From an uncultured Prevotellaceae bacterium (lineage in GTDB: Bacteria > Bacteroidota > Bacteroidia > Bacteroidales > Bacteroidaceae), in assembly GCA_937877605.1 (NCBI GenBank), contig CALFJA010000061.1:1-41472 (forward strand): DNA of 41,472 nucleotides, written 5' to 3'. This document shows positions 16,729 through 24,766 of the stretch, in pieces. Each line of letters starts with the position of its first letter. The first letter of the stretch is position 1. The notes beneath the pieces were generated by a model. That model ran no database searches. It was not told the origin of the DNA and saw nothing but the letters and a program-made list of their open reading frames with translations. The position numbers were made by a program, and so were the translations under genes.

Positions 16729-17865
16729 TTAGCAGACGGTAAGCAAGCAGTAGCAGTAGGAGAACCGGGCACTTTCCGGTATCATCAGGAGAATCTTCTG
16801 CCCTTTCTGCAACTTGCCGGTTTCAAGCAATCCGTCTATCATTGCAAAGGCGGAAGCCGATGCTATGTTCCCAATGGTTGGCAGATTGACAAACCAACGG
16901 TCTTCCGGAATAAAGAATCCCCGTTCCTTCGACTCCTCAAGAATCTTGTCTTTGAAGAACATTGACGAGAGATGCGGGCAGAACCAGTCAATGTCTTCAG
17001 GCTTCAGGTTGTACTTTTCCGCCAGTTGCAGTAAGTAGTCAATGCCCAGTGGTACGATGTTCTCAGCAAGCATGCGCGTGTCTTGCTTCAGGGCAAAGAG
17101 CGACTGTGTGAGCCATTCCTGCTCGGGGAACGACGCCCAGCCCTTCAGTTCGCCGTTGCCGTCTTTCTCTGCACCGGCATACATACATGTTTCCTTTGTG
17201 TTTGCAAACGATGTTATGTCTATCCAGTCCACGCGCAGCGACACTCCCGATTCGGCAGGTTTCCCCTGTACCCTTACGGCAAAGGCTCCGTCGGAGAGCA
17301 TCCAGCGAAGGAACTCTTTCTCAAAGGCCAGCATCGGTTGGTCTTCCAGTAGGGACAGTTTCTCCGATTCCTGCTGGAAATAATTTGCCTGCATCCATAC
17401 CGACAAGCGTTCCGATGCAGAAACGACAGCGTTGAGCGACGGGTCTGTCTGGACTGCCATACAGGCATATTTCAGGGCATCCATGCCTGTGCAGCATGAC
17501 CCTGCGAACGACACCACTTCCGTGTTGCGGTTGCCGCCGAGCAGACCGTGTACCATGACGGCATGCGACGGAATGAGTTGCTCAGGCGAGGCTGTTCCGC
17601 ACGAAAGCAAGTCGATATCGTCGGCCGTGAAATGCTCATCAAACAACTGGCGGATGGAGGCTGCAGCCATCTCTACATTGGTGTGGGTGGCATTGCCTTG
17701 TTCGTCCAGTGCGTAGTAGCGTTGCTTGATGCCATTGCGTCTCAACACCAGACGGCGAGCCTTCGACGGTCTCCCGTCAATCATGCCGAGATACTTCTCC
17801 ATGTCATCACTTTCCACAGGGGCGTTTGGCAAGAATTTGCCCACTTTTGTGATAAATACATTCAT
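16729..17865 (-). CDS. darB: DarB-type ketosynthase for dialkylresorcinol formation
   Basis: 378-residue KAS III-fold enzyme. Known DarB proteins condense two beta-ketoacyl chains and cyclise them to a cyclohexanedione that DarA aromatises to a 2,5-dialkylresorcinol. The active-site triad is present: Cys125 in SFAGSCCTGMDAL (Cys124-Cys125 pair), His in WFCPHLSSM and Asn in LPTIGNIASA. Its length and the insertion after the Cys motif (QQESEKLSLLEDQP) are larger than in FabH and fit the DarB group. The darA-like gene is 33 nt upstream in the same operon, which strongly supports the assignment. It does not look like FabH because of this partner and the overall divergence. Confidence 0.85.
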   Translation of the reverse strand: MNVFITKVGKFLPNAPVESDDMEKYLGMIDGRPSKARRLVLRRNGIKQRYYALDEQGNATHTNVEMAAASIRQLFDEHFTADDIDLLSCGTASPEQLIPSHAVMVHGLLGGNRNTEVVSFAGSCCTGMDALKYACMAVQTDPSLNAVVSASERLSVWMQANYFQQESEKLSLLEDQPMLAFEKEFLRWMLSDGAFAVRVQGKPAESGVSLRVDWIDITSFANTKETCMYAGAEKDGNGELKGWASFPEQEWLTQSLFALKQDTRMLAENIVPLGIDYLLQLAEKYNLKPEDIDWFCPHLSSMFFKDKILEESKERGFFIPEDRWFVNLPTIGNIASASAFAMIDGLLETGKLQKGQKILLMIPESARFSYCYCLLTVC

Positions 17866-17898
17866 AGATATTGTTGTTTTTATGTTATTCCGGTTTAG

Positions 17899-18798
17899 TT
17901 ATACGCTGCAGTCGGCTATCTTGTTCCGTTGCACATGCTGCAGGGGATAGGTCAGGTAGAAGAACAGTTGCGCCAAGGGAGACAGCAGGAACAGCACTAT
18001 CAGCAGGTAGGAGTAGAAGAGGTTGACCCTGAATTTTCTCCTTTTGTCGCGGAATCCGCCTTTTTTGCGAATGAACCGTGCCCAAAGTCCGAACATCCTA
18101 TGCCCTATTTTCTCTATGTGGAGCACGGCAGGTTTGTAGTCTATGGCACCGGCAGAGAGGAGTTGCTGTTGCAAATGTGCGGTGTTGTTTCCTTGGCAGG
18201 CGGAAAATATGATTTTGCCAAATCTTGAAGCGCCGTCCATCTGTCGGTCGGATATGCCCGAAGCAGGCAACAGTGAGGTTCCTTCCTTCTTTCCGTAAAT
18301 GAGCCATCGGATGATGGTGACGGCACTGACAAGGTTCGGTGCTTCGTCCTGCATGACGATTTGCCCCACCAGACGGGCACCGGTTCCAGCAAGGATGGCT
18401 TTTACGCTGCGAGATGTCATGAGCCACATGTTCCGGCAGGCATTCACAAAAACGACATCTTTGCCGTCAAGGTAGGATTTTATCGATGAATTGGCGAAGA
18501 ACGACTGCAAGGGGAGCGATGGGGAAAGGAACCACGACTGTCCGACAATCATCACCAACCGGGCATCTTCCACATCGGAGCAATCGATAGGGTGGATGCC
18601 TGACGGCGGCAGCCCAAGTCGTGTCTCGGGAAAAGTGTCGAAAAAGTCGTATCTGTCCCAGGGGAAGGGATATGCTTGCCGGGGTCTTATTTCCTTATAC
18701 ACTACCTCGATGCCTTCCTCGACCAGTGGCTTGCAGATGCTTTTTGCCACTTCAAGTGCCTGACCGCTCTGGGTGTAGTAGAACACGGCAATCTTCAT
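17899..18798 (-). CDS. darA: DarA-type dialkylresorcinol aromatase (flavodoxin-like)
   Basis: 299 residues from ATG 18798 (MKIAVFYYTQSGQALEVAK). The longer frame up to 18951 runs into the upstream gene and is rejected. The N-terminal flavodoxin/NADPH-FMN reductase fold has the phosphate-binding loop YTQSGQ and later VNACRNMW. The C-terminus carries a basic stretch (RKKGGFRDKRRK) and one hydrophobic segment (about 265-290), suggesting membrane association. DarA oxidises or aromatises the cyclohexanedione made by DarB. The start overlaps the stop of the upstream oxidoreductase (ATGA), and darB follows downstream. The tail helix may bring resorcinol synthesis to the inner membrane. Confidence 0.84.
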   Translation of the reverse strand: MKIAVFYYTQSGQALEVAKSICKPLVEEGIEVVYKEIRPRQAYPFPWDRYDFFDTFPETRLGLPPSGIHPIDCSDVEDARLVMIVGQSWFLSPSLPLQSFFANSSIKSYLDGKDVVFVNACRNMWLMTSRSVKAILAGTGARLVGQIVMQDEAPNLVSAVTIIRWLIYGKKEGTSLLPASGISDRQMDGASRFGKIIFSACQGNNTAHLQQQLLSAGAIDYKPAVLHIEKIGHRMFGLWARFIRKKGGFRDKRRKFRVNLFYSYLLIVLFLLSPLAQLFFYLTYPLQHVQRNKIADCSV

Positions 18799-20291
18799 AG
18801 TGTGAGCTGGGTGTTTCTGAGTTGGGCGAAAATCTCGTCGGTGGTAAGTATCTCGGAACATGTGACAAAACTGCCGGCCAGCACTCCCAACATGCCGTGC
18901 AGCACGGTGCTCTGGCCTGTCAGCAGCAGGTTCGGTATGCGTGTCTTGCACGATACGCGTCCGCCACTGGGGATGGTAATGTCTTTTGCGACTCCGTACA
19001 TGGCACCGTCGGGTATGCCTGTATAGTCGAGGTATGTGAGTGGGGTGGAAGTGTAGTATTTTTCAATCTGGCTGCGTATGCCGGGAATCTCCTGTTCGAG
19101 GGCGTCGATGAGTTTTTCTGCCTTCCTGCGTTTGAACATCTCGTAGTCTTCGCCGCGCCGGCCTATCGTTGTTCCCAGCCAGGGACGCATCTCTTCGAAG
19201 TTCATGTAGGTGAGGATTTCCCCTGTCTGCGCATAGCGTGGGTGCTGTTCGTGGCAGAAATGCATGTAGAGCAGGCTTTTGGGCCATGTCTGTTGGTCGT
19301 AGTCGGCGCAGTTCCAGACAGTGTCTCCACGATAGATGTAGAGGTTGCTGTTCATGTATGGCACCATGTCCTTGCGGAACTTCAGGTAGACGGTGAATGC
19401 CGAAGTGGTGTTCCTGACTTCTTTCATGCGCTGTCGGTAGGCTGGCCGGAGCAGGTGGCTGTCAATGAGTTCCACGGTGCGGCCCGGATGGATGGCGCTG
19501 ACCACGAGGTCGGCCTCATAGCGCTGGCCGTCGGTTGTAATGACGGCCGTTGCCTGCGATGTGTTGCATTCTATTTTCTTTGCTTCCTGGCGGGTAAGAA
19601 CCTTGCCGCCCAGATCCGTTATGTTCTTGGCCAGTGAGTCGGCCACCTTGTTGCTGCCCCCGACAATGCGGAAGGCGCTTTGCTCGTAGAAGTCGGCTAT
19701 GAGCGCATGGGTGGAGAACGGGGTGCGGTTATGCTCACCGGCATAGAGCGGCAGGATGCCAGCCAGCACCTCGCGGAGCACGGGATGGCTGACCACGCTG
19801 ACGATAACCTCGTTCACACTGCGCATCTGATACTCGGCGTTGACGCTGATGTCGGCATCGCGGTTGAGCGAGTGCATGGCCGATGAGGCTGCCACGAGTT
19901 TTATCAGGTCGTAATAGCGGAAGAGTTCGTCACGCTGAAGAGGGAATTGCCTGCCCAGCGTGTCAACGAACTGTTCCCTGCCGTTGGCTAAACTGTAGTG
20001 CTCACCCCGGAAGGAAACTACATCGTAGCCCATCGGGTCCAGTCGGGAGAGTTGCAAGCCGGTGTCCACTCCCAGGTAGTGCAGCAGGGTGTGGAGGGTC
20101 TGTCCGCTGTCGGCGCTGCCGATATAGTGCATGCCTGTGTCGAAGACTGCGTCGCCGCGGCGGAAGCATTGCAGGCATCCGCCAATCTGTGCACCTTGTT
20201 CCAGCACGGTCACCTCGTAGCCGTTCTTTGCCAGGATGCAGCCGCACGAAAGGCCGCCGAGTCCACTACCTATGACAACACATTTCTTCAT
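18795..20291 (-). CDS. CrtI/phytoene-desaturase-like FAD oxidoreductase
   Basis: 498 residues from ATG 20291 (MKKCVVIGSGLGGLS). The frame further upstream overlaps the acyltransferase and is rejected. N-terminal FAD-binding Rossmann motif GSGLGGLSCGCILAKNG followed by VLEQGAQIGG, and a C-terminal FAD motif region GLLLTGQSTVLHGMLGVLAG-like near residue 470. This is the phytoene dehydrogenase/all-trans-retinol saturase fold. Flexirubin-type clusters carry such enzymes; a role in desaturating, isomerising or oxidising the polyene is plausible, but the reaction is unknown. It is translationally coupled by 4-nt overlaps to the acyltransferase upstream and darA downstream. Confidence 0.87.
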   Translation of the reverse strand: MKKCVVIGSGLGGLSCGCILAKNGYEVTVLEQGAQIGGCLQCFRRGDAVFDTGMHYIGSADSGQTLHTLLHYLGVDTGLQLSRLDPMGYDVVSFRGEHYSLANGREQFVDTLGRQFPLQRDELFRYYDLIKLVAASSAMHSLNRDADISVNAEYQMRSVNEVIVSVVSHPVLREVLAGILPLYAGEHNRTPFSTHALIADFYEQSAFRIVGGSNKVADSLAKNITDLGGKVLTRQEAKKIECNTSQATAVITTDGQRYEADLVVSAIHPGRTVELIDSHLLRPAYRQRMKEVRNTTSAFTVYLKFRKDMVPYMNSNLYIYRGDTVWNCADYDQQTWPKSLLYMHFCHEQHPRYAQTGEILTYMNFEEMRPWLGTTIGRRGEDYEMFKRRKAEKLIDALEQEIPGIRSQIEKYYTSTPLTYLDYTGIPDGAMYGVAKDITIPSGGRVSCKTRIPNLLLTGQSTVLHGMLGVLAGSFVTCSEILTTDEIFAQLRNTQLTL

Positions 20292-21010
20292 TGTTTCTTT
20301 TCGATGTACATCCGGTGCATTTGCCGGGTCATTTCCCGATAGCCCGGAGTGGCTTCGGTGCGCTTGATGCGGGGCATCACCTCGACGGAGAGGTGCCCTG
20401 GGTGCAGCCCCCAGGCCGTCTTGGGCAGCACCTTCCCGAAGCCGTCGATGAAAATGGGCGTGATGTCGAGTCCGAGTTGTTCTGCCAGATAGAAGGCTCC
20501 TCGGTGGAACCGCTGTATGCGGCAGTCTTTCGACCGCGTGCCTTCGGGAAATATCATCACGGAATAGCCTTTGCCGACCATGGCGGCGAGGTTGTTGGCC
20601 ATCTCTTCGGTTTCGCTCACGGGGAAGAAGTCGGCATAGCGTATCACCGCTCCGTAGAAAGGATTGTGCCACACCCAGTTCTTGGTCAGGATGATGAGGT
20701 TGGGCGTGAGCATCATAATGGCCATAAGGTCGATGTGCGACTGGTGATTGCTGATGATGACGGCCGGTTTTTCGAAGGATTCACCCTCAGGGTTGCTGAA
20801 CGAGAAGGTGGTTCCCGGGATATGTTCCATGACGAACCGTGCACGACGCTGCAGCAGTCGGTGATAGCGTTGCTTGTGCTCGTCGGTCTTTCCGCCCAGG
20901 GTGAGCAGGAAAAAACCTGTCACGGTCATTTCCAAGGCCAGCCACAGGAAGTAGCAGAAGGAAAAGACCGAGTAGCAGAATTGCCGTATGGTGATGAAAA
21001 AGTTCTTCAT
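20288..21010 (-). CDS. Lysophospholipid acyltransferase, PlsC family
   Basis: 240 residues from ATG 21010 (MKNFFITIRQFCYS); the ten codons upstream come from repeat sequence. It has an N-terminal membrane segment (about 12-42) and then the full PlsC signature: NHQSHIDL (motif I), FFPVSE region (II), FPEGTRSKD (III) and TPIFIDGFGKVLP (IV). It is the most canonical of the cluster's acyltransferases and closely resembles the acyltransferase domain of the MMPL fusion. It would transfer an acyl group from ACP or CoA to a lysophospholipid or similar hydroxyl at the inner membrane, possibly placing the aryl polyene on a glycerolipid anchor (inference from aryl-polyene lipids). Confidence 0.88.
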   Translation of the reverse strand: MKNFFITIRQFCYSVFSFCYFLWLALEMTVTGFFLLTLGGKTDEHKQRYHRLLQRRARFVMEHIPGTTFSFSNPEGESFEKPAVIISNHQSHIDLMAIMMLTPNLIILTKNWVWHNPFYGAVIRYADFFPVSETEEMANNLAAMVGKGYSVMIFPEGTRSKDCRIQRFHRGAFYLAEQLGLDITPIFIDGFGKVLPKTAWGLHPGHLSVEVMPRIKRTEATPGYREMTRQMHRMYIEKKQ

Positions 21011-21060
21011 ATTTATTGAATCTCGCAGACCCTTGCTCAAGCCCTTTGGAACAAGGGGTT

Positions 21061-21145
21061 TGCGTTTTGGCCCCAGTTGCGTTCCGTTTGGGGCTCAAAC
21101 ACCGTGCGTTTGGGCTCCTTTCGCATTGCGTTTGGGGCTCTTTCG
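21061..21145. repeat. Degenerate third copy of the GTTTGGGGC repeat family
   Basis: Three direct units ending in CGTTTGGGGCTC, CGTTTGGGCTCC and CGTTTGGGGCTC (about 21086-21096, 21107-21117 and 21129-21140), plus an opposing GGCCCCAG at 21069-21076. These are the same core words as the double-hairpin repeats at 6011-6121 and 36060-36172. The stop codon (21095-21097) and last about 12 codons of the glycosyltransferase lie inside it. Confidence 0.75.
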
Positions 21146-21886
21146 GAAAACCACTGTCCGAAGCACCTTTTTCGGCAGTCCGTAGAACAGTGCTCCGATG
21201 CAAAGGAATGTGTTCAGCACACTGATGCGGAAGAAGTCGTAGACAGGGCGGAAGTGGCTTACGCGCTCGCCGGCCGGCGGATAGTAGACGCGCACAGGGA
21301 TGCTGACAATCGGCGTTCCGTTCCATGCGGCGAACACCATGAGTTCCAGTTCGGCTTCGTAGCGCGAGGTTATCAGTTGCAGTCCGCTCAGGCAGTCGAG
21401 GGCATAGAGGCGGTAGCCGCTCTGTGTGTCGGGCAGGTTGATACCAGTCTGAATGCGGAACCAGAAGTTGGAGAAACGGTTGGCAAAGGTGTTTTGCCTT
21501 GGCATGTTCTCTTCGTTAAGGTTCCGGCAGCCGACGATGATTCCGTTCTCGCAGTCGTCCAAGGCCTTGACAAAGAGGGGGATGTCTTCGGCGAAGTGCT
21601 GTCCGTCGGCATCGATGGTAATGGCATGGGTATAGCCCAGTTGCCTGGCGCGGCGGAAACCGGCCACCAAGGCATGCCCTTTCCCTCGATTGCCGTCATA
21701 GGCGACAACTTCTGTCTTCACGGGCAGCGTCTGAAGTATTTTCGCCGTGGCGTCAGTGCATCCGTCGTTGACCACGATGATGTCGCTGCAATGGTCCGAA
21801 ACATCGGAGACTACTTTGGCAATCGTGCCCGCATTATTGTAGGTCGGCACGATGACACACAGCCGGATGCGGTCCGAGACACTCAT
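21095..21886 (-). CDS. Family 2 glycosyltransferase
   Basis: 263-residue GT-A fold GT2 enzyme. N-terminal VIVPTYNNAGTIAKVV, the nucleotide-sugar segment VNDGCTDAT, and the metal-binding DxD at Asp92-Asp94 (IDADGQHF). This arrangement resembles polyprenyl-phosphate sugar transferases (DPM1/GtrB-like). The C-terminus ends in one hydrophobic stretch (VYDFFRISVLNTFLCIGALFY). The final residues (KRNAKGAQTHGV) derive from the interspersed repeat and look like an acquired tail. With the 4-TM flippase-like protein at 23355 it could make and flip a lipid-linked sugar that modifies the pigment or its anchor (inference). Confidence 0.86.
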   Translation of the reverse strand: MSVSDRIRLCVIVPTYNNAGTIAKVVSDVSDHCSDIIVVNDGCTDATAKILQTLPVKTEVVAYDGNRGKGHALVAGFRRARQLGYTHAITIDADGQHFAEDIPLFVKALDDCENGIIVGCRNLNEENMPRQNTFANRFSNFWFRIQTGINLPDTQSGYRLYALDCLSGLQLITSRYEAELELMVFAAWNGTPIVSIPVRVYYPPAGERVSHFRPVYDFFRISVLNTFLCIGALFYGLPKKVLRTVVFRKSPKRNAKGAQTHGV

Positions 21887-21890
21887 TTTC

Positions 21891-22262
21891 TCAACTCAGT
21901 TGCTTATAGAGGAGAGACATCTTGGCATACTGTGCCTCTTCGTCCTGTATCATGAATACGGCTTTTGTCAGTCCATTCTCTTCCGTCTGCACCTTACTGA
22001 AGGCAAATTCCGGCTCAATGCCAGGATGGATGGGACGCTTGAACTTGATGCTTGTGGCGGTGTCGAGCAGCAAACGGCAGTTGAGGTGGCTTTCCAGCAA
22101 CTCCGTTGCCATTTGTATGAGGCAGACGCCCGGCACGACAGGGTTGCCGACAAAGTGCACGCGGAAGATGAAATGCTCTGGATTCAGGCGGACGCGGAAA
22201 CGGAGATTGCCTTCGTCGCTATGCGATTCCGTCATGTAAAAGAAATCGTCCTTCAGTATCAT
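21891..22262 (-). CDS. FabZ/ApeI-like hotdog dehydratase subunit
   Basis: 123-residue single hotdog domain of the 3-hydroxyacyl-ACP dehydratase type. The FabZ central motif is readable as HFVGNPVVPGVCLIQMATEL. The catalytic His is present, but the position normally occupied by Glu/Asp one helix turn further on aligns by eye with Gln. Aryl-polyene systems use a dehydratase pair (ApeI and ApeP), and the partner here is the gene at 28407, which has the opposite residue pattern. It would remove water from each beta-hydroxyacyl intermediate to build the conjugated chain. The start overlaps the upstream gene by 4 nt. Confidence 0.84.
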   Translation of the reverse strand: MILKDDFFYMTESHSDEGNLRFRVRLNPEHFIFRVHFVGNPVVPGVCLIQMATELLESHLNCRLLLDTATSIKFKRPIHPGIEPEFAFSKVQTEENGLTKAVFMIQDEEAQYAKMSLLYKQLS

Positions 22263-22726
22263 AGTTCACGGTTCATGGGAGTGAATGTATAGCTTATCTT
22301 GAATTGCCGGTTGGTTGCCGCCATTTCGCCGCCGGGACCTACGGTGAGATGGCGCTTGCCTTCGGTGGTCTCGCCCTGACTGTCGCGGTTGGCGAGGATG
22401 AACGCCATGTCCTTCCGCAGCACGCGGCGGATGTACCATTTGTCAATGGGCTTTATCACATTGAGCACACGGGCCTTGCCTTGGCCGTAGGTGAAGTCGA
22501 ATATCTTGGCTCCGAACTCGTTGACGATGGTGCCCACTACCTGCTTGTCTGCCGAGATTTCCATGATGCACAGGCCGGTGAGTTCCCGGCCGCGTATCTG
22601 AATGAGCAGGTCGTACGACCGGTTCTCCACGCTGTCGCTTTCCTGCTGGGGTGTCGTGTCCAGGCTGGATTGCCCCAGCACCGGCAGAAAGAGAAACAGG
22701 CTAATGAGTGTCGAACATCTTTGCAT
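22259..22726 (-). CDS. LolB-like/DUF3261-like periplasmic partner of LolA homologue
   Basis: 155 residues from ATG 22726; the upstream extension to 22774 overlaps the LolA-like gene further and lacks a signal. It has a signal peptide (LISLFLFLPVLGQ), no lipobox Cys at the cleavage site, then a beta-rich domain with GLCIMEISADKQVVGTIVNEFG, FDFTYGQGKA and IKPIDKWYIRRVLRKDM. This is the pattern of the DUF3261 proteins encoded beside LolA-like carriers in aryl-polyene clusters (ApeN-like). It probably receives or releases the product between the inner and outer membrane. The start lies 26 nt inside the LolA-like gene, so translation is coupled. Moderately sure of the family. Confidence 0.72.
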   Translation of the reverse strand: MQRCSTLISLFLFLPVLGQSSLDTTPQQESDSVENRSYDLLIQIRGRELTGLCIMEISADKQVVGTIVNEFGAKIFDFTYGQGKARVLNVIKPIDKWYIRRVLRKDMAFILANRDSQGETTEGKRHLTVGPGGEMAATNRQFKISYTFTPMNREL

Positions 22727-23333
22727 TGATGGCAATGTTGGTCTTGACATTTTGCAGTTGCACAACGGTGACATCTCCGGTCTTTTCTGTCATTCTCACG
22801 CTGCTGACCATGGTCAACGCCGGATTGAAGTGAATCTCGATTGTCTGGTAGATTTGCTTCAGTTCTTTCTTCTTGGGGTACAGTCGTGCAAAGTGTGACT
22901 TGCCCGAGCGGTAGATTTCAACGGTGAAATCGGCGGAATTCTTCAGGTTTCCGCCCGTGATGCTGTTCAGGATGATACCGGTTATCTGCCGGAACATCTT
23001 GTTCTTCTGCACATCAATCTGCTGGCTCGACTTGGTTGATTTGATGTTTACCTTCTCGCCGTTCAGTATGAAGATGTAATCATAGGGCGAAGTGTATTGC
23101 CAGCGCAGTTGGTTTGGGTGCTTGAAATACATCACGCCCTTGGAGACCATGTCGTGCTTCAGCATCTTCATGGTCTTTGTCTGCAGGAAGTCGCACTGCA
23201 TGCTCTTCATGCCGGTTGCCGCCTTGTCAATCTTTTCCAGCACCTGTTTCTGCTCTTCGCCGGCAAGTTTCGTCTGGGCGGTGGCGGAAAGTGACAAAGT
23301 CAAGGTAAGGATGAATATGGATAAGTGTTTCAT
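22701..23333 (-). CDS. LolA-like periplasmic carrier (ApeL-like)
   Basis: 210 residues. A signal peptide (to LSATAQ) is followed by the LolA/LolB half-barrel fold: MKSMQCDFLQTKTMKML, GVMYFKHPNQLRWQYTSPYDYIFILNG, then ADFTVEIYRSGKSHFARLYPKKKELKQIYQTIEIHFN. LolA shuttles lipoproteins across the periplasm. In aryl-polyene clusters this homologue (ApeL) is thought to carry the hydrophobic product to the outer membrane. It precedes the DUF3261-like gene with overlap, which matches the LolA-partner gene order of known clusters. Confidence 0.88.
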   Translation of the reverse strand: MKHLSIFILTLTLSLSATAQTKLAGEEQKQVLEKIDKAATGMKSMQCDFLQTKTMKMLKHDMVSKGVMYFKHPNQLRWQYTSPYDYIFILNGEKVNIKSTKSSQQIDVQKNKMFRQITGIILNSITGGNLKNSADFTVEIYRSGKSHFARLYPKKKELKQIYQTIEIHFNPALTMVSSVRMTEKTGDVTVVQLQNVKTNIAINAKMFDTH

Positions 23334-23354
23334 TTTGCTTCTGGTTAAAAAGGA

Positions 23355-23711
23355 TTATTTGGCAATCAGGACACATCCGGTGAGAATGAGGAACACGCCC
23401 ACCCAGCGTATCATGGGGATTTGCTCGTGGAAAAAGATGATGGCGGCAAACATTCCCATCACATAACTCATGCTTATCATAGGATAGGCCATGCTGAATG
23501 GGAAGTTTTTGATGATGTACATCCACAGGACCGAGCCGATGCCGTAGCACACGCCGCAGCCAATGAACTGCCAGTTGGTGAGCAGCCGGCGGAAATAGTC
23601 GAATGTCCAGGAGAAGTCTCCAGCCCGTGTCAGGCCGTACTTCATGAGAACCTGACCGCCGGAAAGCAGGATGCATTGTATGATGGAGAGGGGCAGGAGC
23701 TTGAATATCAT
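23355..23711 (-). CDS. Four-helix EamA/SMR-like transporter or flippase subunit
   Basis: 118 residues from ATG 23711 (MIFKLLPLSIIQC). The longer frame reaching 23846 lies in the upstream ketosynthase gene. Four predicted membrane helices: about 3-23, 40-60, 66-86 and 92-112. This is a half-size drug/metabolite transporter like EmrE or ArnE/ArnF, where two copies dimerise, with LSGGQVLMKYGL and FHEQIPMIRWVGVFLILTGCVL. With the GT2 gene it may flip a polyprenyl-linked sugar or pathway intermediate across the inner membrane. It overlaps the KS-like gene upstream by 4 nt. Confidence 0.84.
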   Translation of the reverse strand: MIFKLLPLSIIQCILLSGGQVLMKYGLTRAGDFSWTFDYFRRLLTNWQFIGCGVCYGIGSVLWMYIIKNFPFSMAYPMISMSYVMGMFAAIIFFHEQIPMIRWVGVFLILTGCVLIAK

Positions 23712-24748
23712 ATCCTTTTCAGTAGGGTAAGCGACACATCCTCCCCATGCATTTGGTTGACGAGCAGCAGGTTCTGCAAGTTGCCGGTCTTGGAGGGAGT
23801 GTCCGGATGATAGAGAAAGTTGGGAATGAATTGCCGTTCCAGGCAATGGGCAGCCGCATATAGCCCGAATGCAGAGGCGGTGAAGTTCTCGCCGAAGACA
23901 TGTTTGTACTGTATTAGCGGCAAATGCGACAGAGACAGTGCGGAAAGAAGTTGCTGGTATACGGCATCATGCTCCTTGCTGCCGTTCGTGCCGACCACTA
24001 TTGCACTCAGATCCTGCCGTGTCATGCCACCGTCGCGAAGCAGGCTTTCAAGATGTTCCTGCAAGCGGTGGACATGTTGGCATTGTCCCGTACGGATTCC
24101 GGAAAATTGGCAGAGTGCGTCTTCATGGGGACTGTCTGTCAACAGCACCGAAACGGCGACTTCACCGCAGGCAACCATGCCAGGCAGACCGACAAATCCT
24201 TTCTTTTGCAGCAGGGAAAAGTAAGTGTCAACCATTTCGTCGTGGCCGCCGACAAGTGCCGTTGAAATCTTACCGAGTTGCAGTTGCATCCAACCATCCA
24301 GCAAGGCAAGGTCGAAACTCATCTCACCATGCGAATAGGTGCAGTTGTAGCCGTGTGTCTTTGTGTAGATGCCTAATGCCGAACTCACGGTGTTGTGGGT
24401 CGATTGCATGAAGTATGTGGGGCTGAGTGTCTCTTCTCCGTTCTCTGTCATGGCGTCGAGAAAACGCTCGGTGTAGTCGAGACTGCCGATGCTTGTGCCC
24501 GTAATGATGGCGTCGGGGTGCTCTGTCTGACTTTCGTGCAGCACTTTCAAGGTCGTTACCAGGGCGCGCTTCATAATATTTCCCATGCGACGCACCTCGT
24601 TGGCGGGGATGAAATCGCGGAAGTTCGGGTTCTGCGCATAGGCCAGAGGCTCGGCAGTAAGTACGGGACTTTCCATCCACGACTCAGAAAGTGGCTGCTG
24701 GATGGAAATCTGCTCGGCGGCTCGTATGTAGATAGTCTTGCGGTTCAT
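23708..24748 (-). CDS. Chain-length-factor-like inactive ketosynthase (ApeC-like)
   Basis: 346 residues of thiolase fold, shorter than a true KAS (about 400). The N-terminus starts directly at the strand before the DFIPANEVRRMGNIMKRAL helix. All three catalytic positions look lost: the Cys elbow reads TYSHGEMSF with no Cys, the first His motif (NAHGT in KAS) reads VGTNGSKEHD, and the second (GHT) reads FGENFTASAF. That is the profile of a chain length factor. In aryl-polyene synthesis ApeC partners the active KS ApeO; the adjacent active KS is at 24767, 18 nt upstream in the same operon. It would set polyene length. Confidence 0.86.
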   Translation of the reverse strand: MNRKTIYIRAAEQISIQQPLSESWMESPVLTAEPLAYAQNPNFRDFIPANEVRRMGNIMKRALVTTLKVLHESQTEHPDAIITGTSIGSLDYTERFLDAMTENGEETLSPTYFMQSTHNTVSSALGIYTKTHGYNCTYSHGEMSFDLALLDGWMQLQLGKISTALVGGHDEMVDTYFSLLQKKGFVGLPGMVACGEVAVSVLLTDSPHEDALCQFSGIRTGQCQHVHRLQEHLESLLRDGGMTRQDLSAIVVGTNGSKEHDAVYQQLLSALSLSHLPLIQYKHVFGENFTASAFGLYAAAHCLERQFIPNFLYHPDTPSKTGNLQNLLLVNQMHGEDVSLTLLKRI

Positions 24749-24766
24749 TGCGATGAGTGGTACGCT

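Noticed and set aside
16729..17865. Housekeeping FabH
   Set aside because: The Cys-Cys-Thr-Gly elbow, the extra length and the adjacent DarA-like gene fit DarB better than the primary-metabolism KAS III.
18798..18951. N-terminal extension of DarA
   Set aside because: It overlaps the oxidoreductase gene out of frame, is Arg/His-rich and precedes the typical flavodoxin start MKIAVFYY; the ATGA overlap fixes the start at 18798.
20292..20672. N-terminal extension of the CrtI-like oxidoreductase
   Set aside because: It is a shadow of the acyltransferase gene; the FAD-binding motif begins right after the ATG at 20291.
23712..23846. N-terminal extension of the EamA-like protein
   Set aside because: It lies inside the CLF gene in another frame; the first membrane helix begins at ATG 23711.
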